Assembly: GCF_001026695.1 (NCBI RefSeq)
Contig: NZ_LDNB01000010.1
Span: 1-64,000 of the forward strand
DNA: 64,000 nucleotides
Direction: 5' to 3'
Source: Neobacillus vireti
GTDB taxonomy: Bacteria; Bacillota; Bacilli; Bacillales; Cytobacillaceae
The position numbers and the translations under genes are program-made. Position 1 is the first letter of the stretch. Each line of letters opens with the position of its first letter. The notes beneath the pieces were generated by a model, which made no database searches, was not told where the DNA came from, and saw only the letters and a list, made by a program, of their open reading frames with translations. Positions 37,808-45,640 of this stretch are shown here, in pieces.

Positions 37808-38836
37808 CTACTCCTCTTTGTAAAAATTAAGATGGTTTACGATCCGTCCCAATCTTCCTTTAGTTGTGGCTGCTTGAGACAGTGAATTTAGAATGGCTTC
37901 CTCTGCTGCTTCGGATGCAGCCGTAAATAGTTGGTTCATTATTAGATGGTCCTCACGAAGCTGTGTCCGGGTCTCCACCATTTCCTCAGAAAAATGTGCC
38001 ACTTTTTGCGCAGTTGAAAAAGCAATGACAATATCACCGCTGCCATGGCTGAAATGGCTTCCCGTTCGGCCAAGTCCAATACCGCATCGTTTGGCAACCC
38101 GCTGTAATTGCCGGTCACTTAACGGGGCATCGGTTGCCAGGACAATAATAATCGAGCCATCGGAGGTTTCGGACAATCCATCATCCGCCGAATAACGCAG
38201 CCGTTGAAGTTCTTCTTTCTTGCCAAAATTGCTGAGAACTAAGCAGCCAACCGTATAATCTTCAACAATTCTAGATGACAATCCAATTCCACCTTTATAG
38301 CCGAAGCAAATCATCCCTTTTCCCGCTCCAACAGCCCCCTCGGCAACCTGATCACAGGAGGCGATCTTAATTGCTTCAATAGCATGCTCCGGCTTAACAG
38401 GGAACAGACGAATTGAATTCAAGTAACTGTCGTTGCATTCCCCAACCACAATATTGATGGTACCCGTTGTCTCGCCAATCTCGGGACTTTCCGCCAGCAT
38501 ATACTCTAACGTTCCCTGGGTCACAGCCGGAACACCAAATGTATTGGTTAACATTATCGGCGATTCAAGCACCCCTAATTCATTTAGCTGCACGAGACCC
38601 GTTGTTTTCCCAAAACCATTGATCACATAACTTGCAGCTGTTACCTTCTCTTTAAACAAATTACCACCATGAGGCAAAATTGCCGTTACCCCTGTACATG
38701 CATACTCTTTTCCCTCCTTATCAAGAGAGTAATCAAGTGTCACATGACCAACCATGACACTCCCAACATCCGTAATGCAGTTCTTAGCACCGGTTGGCAG
38801 TTTCCCAATCGTCATTCCAGCGTCTCTAACTTTCAT
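37808..38836 (-). CDS. P1/DmpA-family aminopeptidase
   Basis: A 342-residue N-terminal-nucleophile hydrolase. The predicted self-cleavage Gly227-Ser228 lies in SDGSIIIVLATDAPL. N-terminal ITDVGSVMVGHVTLDY and GVTAILPHGGNLF are typical. The family hydrolyses D- or beta-amino-acid peptides or amides. It overlaps the dipeptidase gene by 4 nt. Substrate cannot be fixed by sequence. Confidence 0.88.
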   Translation of the reverse strand: MKVRDAGMTIGKLPTGAKNCITDVGSVMVGHVTLDYSLDKEGKEYACTGVTAILPHGGNLFKEKVTAASYVINGFGKTTGLVQLNELGVLESPIMLTNTFGVPAVTQGTLEYMLAESPEIGETTGTINIVVGECNDSYLNSIRLFPVKPEHAIEAIKIASCDQVAEGAVGAGKGMICFGYKGGIGLSSRIVEDYTVGCLVLSNFGKKEELQRLRYSADDGLSETSDGSIIIVLATDAPLSDRQLQRVAKRCGIGLGRTGSHFSHGSGDIVIAFSTAQKVAHFSEEMVETRTQLREDHLIMNQLFTAASEAAEEAILNSLSQAATTKGRLGRIVNHLNFYKEE

Positions 38837-39768
38837 CGCCCTACCCCCGGCCGAAGATCAAGGAAATTTTGGCTGGCAAAACCCCTTACCTCTTCTTCTT
38901 TAAAGTGTTTTAACAATTCATTAATGAGATTTTGACTTTTTGAAGCGTCCTCTAAATTCGTGACAAACGTTGAGATGCCGTCAAAATCGGAACCAAGGCC
39001 AATTTGCTTCACCCCGCCTAATGAGCAAAAATGATCAATATGATTTACAAGGTCGGCAATCGTCGCTTCTCCAGATTCTTTTATAAACGGCGGATGGTAA
39101 ACAACATGAATCAATCCGCCTTTGGCAAACATCGCTCTCGCCTGTTCATCGGTTAAGTTACGCGGATGATGGCAAAGCGCCCGTGCATTGGAATGGCTGG
39201 CAATCGGGTATTTGGCTAATTCAATGACCTCCCAAATCCCCTTGTCACTTAAATGAGAGACATCTGTCAGGATCTGATGCTGGTTATTAAACTCGACAAT
39301 CTCTTTTCCAAACAGGGTAAGCCCGGCCCCTCGTGGTTCACCAGCACCGTCCGCCGCCAGATTCGCATTATTCCAAGTCAGACCGACAGACCGTACACCA
39401 AGCCGATAAAGAATATGCAGCTTTGTTAAATCGTTGCCAATCGCATCCACGCCTTCAAGCGTTAACATCGCACCAATCTGACCAATTTTGAGCCGATCAA
39501 AATCAGACCATTCTTTTATATGAACCATATCTGGATTTTTCTCAAGCACTTCTTTGTAAAAATAATCGATTTGCTCGAGGGCAACCTGAAATTTCTGATC
39601 GCCCTTAATTTCTGGTTCAATGAAAATAGCAAAGCATTGTACCTTAACTTTCCCCTTATGTAATCGAGTTTTATTTGTTTGCAATTCAGGCGCATCTGCA
39701 AATCGTAATCTCCCTTTTGCCTCTTGGAGTTTCATCAATGCGTCACAATGAAGGTCAATGATATTCAT
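38833..39768 (-). CDS. Membrane dipeptidase-like M19 peptidase
   Basis: A 311-residue zinc dipeptidase of the renal-dipeptidase family. The first metal motif HCDAL is near residue 7, LEGVDAIGND holds the bridging Glu near 125, and LTDVSHLSD and SHSNARALCHH carry metal His residues. GLGSDFDGI near 255 holds the last catalytic Asp. Acts on short peptides, often with D residues. The start overlaps nothing; its stop overlaps the DmpA-like gene start. Confidence 0.9.
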   Translation of the reverse strand: MNIIDLHCDALMKLQEAKGRLRFADAPELQTNKTRLHKGKVKVQCFAIFIEPEIKGDQKFQVALEQIDYFYKEVLEKNPDMVHIKEWSDFDRLKIGQIGAMLTLEGVDAIGNDLTKLHILYRLGVRSVGLTWNNANLAADGAGEPRGAGLTLFGKEIVEFNNQHQILTDVSHLSDKGIWEVIELAKYPIASHSNARALCHHPRNLTDEQARAMFAKGGLIHVVYHPPFIKESGEATIADLVNHIDHFCSLGGVKQIGLGSDFDGISTFVTNLEDASKSQNLINELLKHFKEEEVRGFASQNFLDLRPGVGR

Positions 39769-39810
39769 AGGCTGTGGACTCCTTTTTATTCAAAGTTTAA
39801 CATAAGGAAA

Positions 39811-39832
39811 AGAGCCAGGGGAAATTTCCCCT
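39811..39832 (-). terminator. Terminator after NCS2 permease
   Basis: A GC-rich palindrome AGGGGAAATTTCCCCT at 39817-39832, extended by GAGCC/GGCT flanks, followed on the minus strand by TTTTCC. It separates the NCS2 permease from the M19 gene. Confidence 0.6.
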
Positions 39833-39843
39833 AGCCCAATTCT

Positions 39844-41160
39844 CTAGTTGTTTGTACTTTCTACACGTCTCTTTTCCCGAAACAGCACGTGTTCGAGCAA
39901 TAAACAGAAAATTAATCCTACTAGCAATCCATTTGCGAAGATGTTACGAAGCCATGGAGCGACACTTCCAAACGAATCAGGAGGCAAAAACATCATCCCA
40001 ATTCCGACCATTAGTGAAAGTCCGATAACCAATAAATTTCGAGCAGACGGCTCCTGCCCCATAAGGTCGCGAATGCCAAAGCCCATCATTTGCGAAAAGG
40101 GAATAAACAAGGAAGCATAGGCAACTTCCAATGGCAGCGTAGCTAAAAACCCGCCAATATTCGGGAAAAATCCCGCAGCCATAATTAATACAGCACCTAT
40201 AATCAACGGGCGCATCTTTTTAATTCCCGTTGTTGTAATAAATCCAGCCGAGACAGACAAGGGAACCACTCCAACAACTGAAAAAATTCCGGAAACAAAT
40301 AAATTCACGCCATTTCCAAAAATCCCCTTTTGATACTGTTTGGGCTTCACTTCTTTTTCTAAGGCAATTCCAACCACTAAAATACTGGCAATCACGTTCG
40401 AAATCAGAACGACCGAAGTAATAATAGATGTCAGCACAATCCCGACATCAAATTTAGGTGAACCCCACTCTAAAAGTTGCGGTATTGCAAACCAGCTTGG
40501 CGGCTCATAAATTTTTCCTACATGATTGACTCCGAAGAAATGGAACAGCGACCAGCCGACAACAATCCCAATAAGTGGCCCCATGCTCTTCCAAATACCT
40601 TTTGCTTTCAAGGAAATTAATAAGATAATGACAATTTCAATTAAACAAATTCCAGCGATTTTCCCATTTAACTGGCTTGTTGCGGTGATGCCGAGAATAC
40701 TTTTGAAAAAGGAGCCGCTTAGTTGGGCAACCAGCAGGATTAAATAAACACCTGTCACAATTGGAGTAAATAGATTGCGGACTTTTTCAATAATCGGCAG
40801 AAAACCTAGGATGGCAAGAAATATCCCTGCGATGATAAGGCCCATTTCTAATTGCTGCAGCAATAGCCCTTGTTCTCCTGGAGCACACATCGTTCCAAGG
40901 AGAATAAAGATGGCCCACCACATTCCGGCTGCTCCTTCGACGACAGGCATGCGATGACCAATAAATACTTGTATTAATGTGGCAGCGCCGGAGACCAAGA
41001 GCATCCGCTGCATAAAGGTCGAAATTTCTGCTGGCGACATATGAAAGGCCGCTCCAACAACAACAGGCACCGCGATAATATTCGTGAGCATAAAGACTGC
41101 CCACTGGATCCCCTGCACCCCTGACAAAAAGCCGCTTTCTTTTTTAGTTAAGTCATTCAT
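39844..41160 (-). CDS. NCS2-family purine/pyrimidine permease, YwdJ-like
   Basis: A 438-residue permease with about 12-14 membrane helices. The N-terminal GIQWAVFMLTNIIAVPVVVG and MPVVEGAAGMWW (the NCS2 substrate-site segment, variant QH/EG) place it in the nucleobase-ascorbate family. It resembles B. subtilis YwdJ more than UraA or PbuX. Nucleobase uptake by proton symport is the likely role. AAGGTG precedes the ATG. It follows the BASS-type gene by 20 nt. Confidence 0.82.
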   Translation of the reverse strand: MNDLTKKESGFLSGVQGIQWAVFMLTNIIAVPVVVGAAFHMSPAEISTFMQRMLLVSGAATLIQVFIGHRMPVVEGAAGMWWAIFILLGTMCAPGEQGLLLQQLEMGLIIAGIFLAILGFLPIIEKVRNLFTPIVTGVYLILLVAQLSGSFFKSILGITATSQLNGKIAGICLIEIVIILLISLKAKGIWKSMGPLIGIVVGWSLFHFFGVNHVGKIYEPPSWFAIPQLLEWGSPKFDVGIVLTSIITSVVLISNVIASILVVGIALEKEVKPKQYQKGIFGNGVNLFVSGIFSVVGVVPLSVSAGFITTTGIKKMRPLIIGAVLIMAAGFFPNIGGFLATLPLEVAYASLFIPFSQMMGFGIRDLMGQEPSARNLLVIGLSLMVGIGMMFLPPDSFGSVAPWLRNIFANGLLVGLIFCLLLEHVLFREKRRVESTNN

Positions 41161-41180
41161 TTTTTAAACACCTTCTTATT

Positions 41181-42149
41181 CTATAAACATACTGATTCCT
41201 GTTTTTTTATTTTTTTACTAAAGTAGCGATCGAGAAAATGTCCATTTGTTGAGGCCAGGACTTGTTGAAAAAGCATGCCTACAACTACCGGCACGGCAAC
41301 TGCTGCCGGAAAAAAGGAGACGGCAAGTACAGCACCGGCACTGATATTTCTCATACCACCTGAGAAGGTCAGTGTGACGACTGTATCTCGATCCCTTTTC
41401 ATTAACAGACCCAACAAAAAGGAAAACAAGTACCCTGTTAAGGCGATAAAAAAGACGGTCATCGTAATACTTACAAGTTTCATATTTATATGTTTCAAAT
41501 AGGGAGCAACAACCGCTCCGTTAAGCATGACAACAAAGCCGATACTGATTTTTGAAAAAGGAGCGAGACGAGTTCCTAATTGTTGATTAATTTTCCCCTT
41601 TGTTACTTGATTTAATAACATTCCAATCAGGGAAGGGATGACGACCATGCCCAGGAGACCCTTCATAATATGCAGGAAATCCATTTCCACTTGTTGGCCG
41701 ATAAATAGCGAAAGCGAGATCGGCACAAGGATTGGCGACAGCAGGGTGTCAATTAAAATAACCGATAAGACGAGCGGTATGTTTCCTCTATAGATGGATA
41801 CCCAAATGAAACTCGTGACCCCAGTTGGGATGACCATTCCCAAAATGAGCCCGGTAATCGTGTAAGCATCACCAGAAAAAGCGATATGCCCGATGCCCCA
41901 GGCCCAAATCGGCATCAAGGCATGTAAGATCAACATCGCTAGGAAAATTGGAAATGGATGTACCATAACTTCTTTTATTGAATGAAAATTGGAGCTTAGA
42001 CTACCGGCAAAGGTCATAAAGGCAAAAATCCAAGGAATTAAATAGGAGAAATCCTTCAGATAAGCACTGAGCAGTACACCCGTCACAACACTAACGGGAG
42101 TAATAAGAGGCATGATGTTTTCTAGTTGTTTATTAAACTTTTGCAGCAT
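41181..42149 (-). CDS. Bile acid:sodium symporter (BASS)-family transporter
   Basis: A 322-residue membrane protein with about ten helices. The fold of BASS proteins shows in the repeated GVxTxFI... / ITxLxLS... blocks: VIPTGVTSFIWVSIYRGN near 110 and TFSGGMRNISAGAVLA near 260. Sodium-coupled uptake of an organic anion is the family role, but the substrate is unknown. Starts 15 nt after the rhodanese gene on the same strand. Confidence 0.82.
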   Translation of the reverse strand: MLQKFNKQLENIMPLITPVSVVTGVLLSAYLKDFSYLIPWIFAFMTFAGSLSSNFHSIKEVMVHPFPIFLAMLILHALMPIWAWGIGHIAFSGDAYTITGLILGMVIPTGVTSFIWVSIYRGNIPLVLSVILIDTLLSPILVPISLSLFIGQQVEMDFLHIMKGLLGMVVIPSLIGMLLNQVTKGKINQQLGTRLAPFSKISIGFVVMLNGAVVAPYLKHINMKLVSITMTVFFIALTGYLFSFLLGLLMKRDRDTVVTLTFSGGMRNISAGAVLAVSFFPAAVAVPVVVGMLFQQVLASTNGHFLDRYFSKKIKKQESVCL

Positions 42150-42164
42150 GTTTTGCCTCTCCCT

Positions 42165-42500
42165 CTAGTTCTTCAGTGAACTCATATAGGCCTTCCAAGC
42201 GGTAAGACCTCCGTCTAAAACAGTTACTTGATAATCGCGGTTATCGAGAATTTCTGCACATTTAGCAGCAGAATTTCCCGTTGTGCAGGTAACGATGATC
42301 TCCTCGCTTTTTGGTAAGGGAAGCTGAGAATCTGCTCTGTCATCTTTAAGTCCAAAGATAGTCGTCTTAGGGATGTTACGACTTTCCTCTATATGAAATT
42401 CATGGTATTTCTCTTCGGCACGAACATCGAGAAGGACTAGTTTATCTCCACCTTTCATCCTTTCATGGAGATCCCTCGGTGTAATTCTTCTAATTGTCAT
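42165..42500 (-). CDS. Rhodanese-domain protein
   Basis: A single-domain rhodanese of about 111 residues. The active-site loop is CTTGNSA (Cys near 74) in VTCTTGNSAAKCAEIL, preceded by LLDVRAEEKYHEFHI. ATG at 42500 follows GGAGGTG. Sulphur transfer is the family function. It starts the minus-strand cluster that runs to the DUF488 gene. Confidence 0.9.
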   Translation of the reverse strand: MTIRRITPRDLHERMKGGDKLVLLDVRAEEKYHEFHIEESRNIPKTTIFGLKDDRADSQLPLPKSEEIIVTCTTGNSAAKCAEILDNRDYQVTVLDGGLTAWKAYMSSLKN

Positions 42501-42704
42501 TCCACACACCTCCATTACAAAGAATACCATAATTTCTTTTCAAATAAATCATGGGCTTAATATAAATATTTCGGAAATCGATAAATTAGAGTAGATAAAT
42601 ACGTCTCAAGCCTTAGGAATAAATAAATCCCTAGTTCATTGAGGAAAAACGAAGGATTTCTTATCATAAATATAGAAGATAGTTGAAAAAGGGGATGGAA
42701 AACA

Positions 42705-43583
42705 GTGAAAAGAATTTTGATACTTTTTTTGGTCATTACCGGGCTATATATTGTCTTTAATCAGTCCGTTCATTTCAATCTGTTTGGCACAGGCAGCAGC
42801 AATAACAATACAAATGGTCAGGCTGCCATAACAAAAAACACCAAGATGCTTGCGATTGATGTATCGAGTGGAAATACAACCATAATTCCTGAAGACAGAA
42901 AAGATTTGAAAGCTGTTTATACGGGAAAACAAATGCTAACGGTTAAGGAAGATGGAGATACAGTCAAAATTACACTTAAAAGCAAGGGCTTTAATTGGTT
43001 TGACTGGAGCGCCTTTTCCGAAAAGAGTAAGCTGACAATCTACATTCCGAAAGATTATCAGCGAAACATGTCCATCGATTTAGGCTCCGGGAATATCGAT
43101 TTTTCCGGGGAGTCAAAAAACAAGCCGGTGAACTTGGATGAATTAACAGTCCATATTGGATCTGGCAACATGAAACTCAAAAACCTGAACGTGAAGCAAT
43201 TTGACCATGGTGGCGGTTCAGGGAATGTGGATATCGATTCATTAATAACGAAAACGGGCACTTTTGATATTGCCTCTGGCAATCTTAATATTCAGCATTA
43301 TACCGGGGCAATTAAAGCGGAAGTATCCTCAGGAAGGCTTAATATTCAACTGGATAAGTTAATTGATTCCATTGAAATGGATGTAAGTTCCGGGAATGCC
43401 GAACTTGACTTACCGGATAAGGCTGATTTCACTTTAAACGGGCATGTGAGCAGCGGAAATGTCTCCTGCGATTTCCCATTAACAACAAAGAACCTAAACA
43501 AGAAATCAATTAAAGGTACGCACGGCTCAGGTAAGTATCAAATCGAGCTGGATGTCTCAAGCGGCAACATCAGAATTCATTAA
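42705..43583 (+). CDS. DUF4097/LiaG-like exported beta-helix protein
   Basis: A 292-residue protein. An N-terminal membrane anchor (RILILFLVITGLYIVF) is followed by a linker and a repeated strand turn with the signature SSGN, GSGN or ASGN about every 20 residues (eight or more copies from residue 52 to the end), typical of DUF4097 adhesin-like beta-helices such as LiaG. Outside the membrane, anchored at the N-terminus. GTG start with GGGGATGG upstream. LiaG homologues lie with LiaRS in the cell-envelope stress operon; here there is no liaRS neighbour. Confidence 0.82.
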   Translation: MKRILILFLVITGLYIVFNQSVHFNLFGTGSSNNNTNGQAAITKNTKMLAIDVSSGNTTIIPEDRKDLKAVYTGKQMLTVKEDGDTVKITLKSKGFNWFDWSAFSEKSKLTIYIPKDYQRNMSIDLGSGNIDFSGESKNKPVNLDELTVHIGSGNMKLKNLNVKQFDHGGGSGNVDIDSLITKTGTFDIASGNLNIQHYTGAIKAEVSSGRLNIQLDKLIDSIEMDVSSGNAELDLPDKADFTLNGHVSSGNVSCDFPLTTKNLNKKSIKGTHGSGKYQIELDVSSGNIRIH

Positions 43584-43589
43584 TTTAAA

Positions 43590-43627
43590 GAGGGCGCATG
43601 GATTCCCATCTCCAAGCGCCCTCTTTT
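43590..43627 (+). terminator. Terminator after LiaG-like gene
   Basis: GAGGGCGC (43590-43597) pairs with GCGCCCTC (43616-43623) followed by TTTT. The loop is about 18 nt. Confidence 0.8.
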
Positions 43628-43725
43628 ATTAAAAAATGACAAGTAACCATTACTCATAAAAATTCATAACGTATAGTGCCTGCCGCAAAAACGGATTAAG
43701 TTTCGTATGGAAGGAGAGTGGTCAC

Positions 43726-44115
43726 ATGTATCAACACCCATTTCATTATTCAAACTATCCACATATTCCATCCTACCCGACATATCTGATTAACTATCAA
43801 ATACCCCGTACTTACCCGCCAGTGGATACAAAAATATTTGCCAGCTCAGTCAAATCGTTTCGATTATTAATGGAACAAGGAAGTATTTTGCTAGACAGAT
43901 TGGGCAATTTAGCTTTTGCCCATAACATGATGACTGCCGCCCAGCAAGGGAAAAATGCCGAGGTCGACAGGATGATTAAATCCATTGGCCTAAAAGTCCC
44001 TGTAACAACCCAGTTTTCTCCTACTGGGGTGAATTTTATATTATCAACTGATACCGGCCAAAACCAATCAGTAAATTGCTGCTCCTTAACCATTGCAATG
44101 AAATGGGGAGTATGA
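43726..44115 (+). CDS. Conserved hypothetical, Tyr/Pro-rich N-terminus
   Basis: A 129-residue protein. The first 35 residues are rich in Tyr, Pro and His (YQHPFHYSNYPHIPSYPTYL). The rest is a folded part: helical FRLLMEQGSILLDRLGNLAFAH, then VDRMIKSIGLKVPVTTQFSP and a C-terminal NCCSLTIAMKWG. The Tyr/Pro/His head resembles Bacillus coat-type small proteins, but I cannot assign a family. AAGGAGAG precedes the ATG. Confidence 0.75.
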   Translation: MYQHPFHYSNYPHIPSYPTYLINYQIPRTYPPVDTKIFASSVKSFRLLMEQGSILLDRLGNLAFAHNMMTAAQQGKNAEVDRMIKSIGLKVPVTTQFSPTGVNFILSTDTGQNQSVNCCSLTIAMKWGV

Positions 44116-44232
44116 ACGAGGTTAGCAGATGATCCTGTTTGTTTTCATAGGTGATTATTTTCTATTTTTTTTTTATTAATTTAAGCGTAAAATGGTATCT
44201 TAATAAGTTAATAGAAAATAGGTGTATTACCT

Positions 44233-45594
44233 TTGGAAAATCTGACTAATAAGTATCAAGAACAATCCCTTTTCAGTATCTCTTGGCCGCTCTTTATTGA
44301 GCTGGCTCTTCATATGGGTATGGGCATCATTGCTACATTTATGTTAAGTCACTACTCGGACGCTGCCGCTGCAGGAGTAGGAGTTGCAAATCAGCTTTTA
44401 AATATATTTATTTTAGTTTTCACCGTAACTTCGATTGGCGCAACGGTATTAATCAGCCAAAACCTTGGAGCAGGACGTCTGAAAAATGCAAGACAGTTAT
44501 CCCGCTCTGTATTTGGTTTAAATTTTTGGGTTGGTATTATTGTGTCCATCACCGTCTTCCTCTTTGGAGAGCAGTTGTTACGTCTTTTCGACATCCAAGG
44601 AAAAGTATTTGATTATGGACTTACATTTGTCCGTATTTGCGGTATCTCCCTCTTTTTCGAATCGATTTCACTGGCGTTAAGTGCCGTTCTGCGCAGTCAT
44701 GGGTTTACAAAGGAATCAATGGTCGTGACCGTGGTCATGGACCTGATCAGCGCTGGTGGAAATATCATCGCTATTTCGGGAGTTTTTGGCTTACCTATTA
44801 CAGGGGTAACCGGTGTTTCGTGGGCTATTGTTGCGGCGCGTGCCTATGCAGTATGTGCGCTCGTCTACCTCGTGTACAACAGGCTTGCTTTGAAACTAAC
44901 AATCAGTGATATTTTTAAAGCAAAAAGAGAGGATTTGAAAGAGCTGCTTGCAATTGGAATTCCTTCAGCGGGTGAAAATCTATCCTATCAATTGTCACAG
45001 CTCGTGATAACAAGCTTTGTCGTTTCGATGGGCACTGCTTCCCTTGCAGCGCGCGTGTATATTTTAAACATTAACATGCTCTGTTATTTATTCACACTAG
45101 CGATTGCTCAAGGCACGCAATTGCTAGTAGCCCGTTATATTGGCGGCAGCCAGTTCAGCCGGGCACTTCAGCGCGGCATTCGTACATTAAAGATTGCCAT
45201 GGTCGCCTCGTTAGTTACATCATTTATGATCGCCTTAATCGGCTCGCCTATTTTAGAGACCTTTACGATGGACCCCATGATAATTGCTATTGGTTTGCCT
45301 GTATTATGGGCAATTGTGTTTGTTGAACCGGGCAGAGCGATGAATATTGTCTTGATGAGTTCGTTAAAGTCAGCTGGCGATGTTCGATTCCCCGTTATAA
45401 TTGGAATCATCTCGATGTGGGGTGTCGCTGTTTCGCTTAGCTACTTGCTTGGCGTTCATTATGGCTTAGGACTGTTAGGAATATGGCTTGCACAAGGTAC
45501 CGACGAATGGCTCCGAGGCTGCTTTGCCTTGAGACGCTGGCTCACGAAACCTTGGGAGCGGAGGAAAAAAGTGAAGGGTCTTGCTTTACGTTAA
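44233..45594 (+). CDS. MATE-family efflux transporter
   Basis: A 453-residue multidrug/Na+ or H+ antiporter of the MATE family with about 12 helices and the two-half symmetry: N-half QSLFSISWPLFIELALHMGMG, C-half ELLAIGIPSAGENLSYQL. Starts with TTG; the ribosome-binding site (AATAGGTG) is weak. Typical length 440-460. A hairpin terminator follows. Drug range unknown. Confidence 0.92.
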   Translation: MENLTNKYQEQSLFSISWPLFIELALHMGMGIIATFMLSHYSDAAAAGVGVANQLLNIFILVFTVTSIGATVLISQNLGAGRLKNARQLSRSVFGLNFWVGIIVSITVFLFGEQLLRLFDIQGKVFDYGLTFVRICGISLFFESISLALSAVLRSHGFTKESMVVTVVMDLISAGGNIIAISGVFGLPITGVTGVSWAIVAARAYAVCALVYLVYNRLALKLTISDIFKAKREDLKELLAIGIPSAGENLSYQLSQLVITSFVVSMGTASLAARVYILNINMLCYLFTLAIAQGTQLLVARYIGGSQFSRALQRGIRTLKIAMVASLVTSFMIALIGSPILETFTMDPMIIAIGLPVLWAIVFVEPGRAMNIVLMSSLKSAGDVRFPVIIGIISMWGVAVSLSYLLGVHYGLGLLGIWLAQGTDEWLRGCFALRRWLTKPWERRKKVKGLALR

Positions 45595-45603
45595 TTATTA
45601 AAA

Positions 45604-45640
45604 AAAAGTGGAATCCCGGTTATATAGGGATTCCACTTTT
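45604..45640. terminator. Bidirectional terminator, overlapping GGDEF-EAL stop
   Basis: AAAAGTGGAATCCC (45604-45617) and its exact complement (45627-45640) flank a 9-nt loop. The stop codon of the minus-strand GGDEF-EAL gene is in the loop, so the last coding codons form one arm. Confidence 0.88.
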
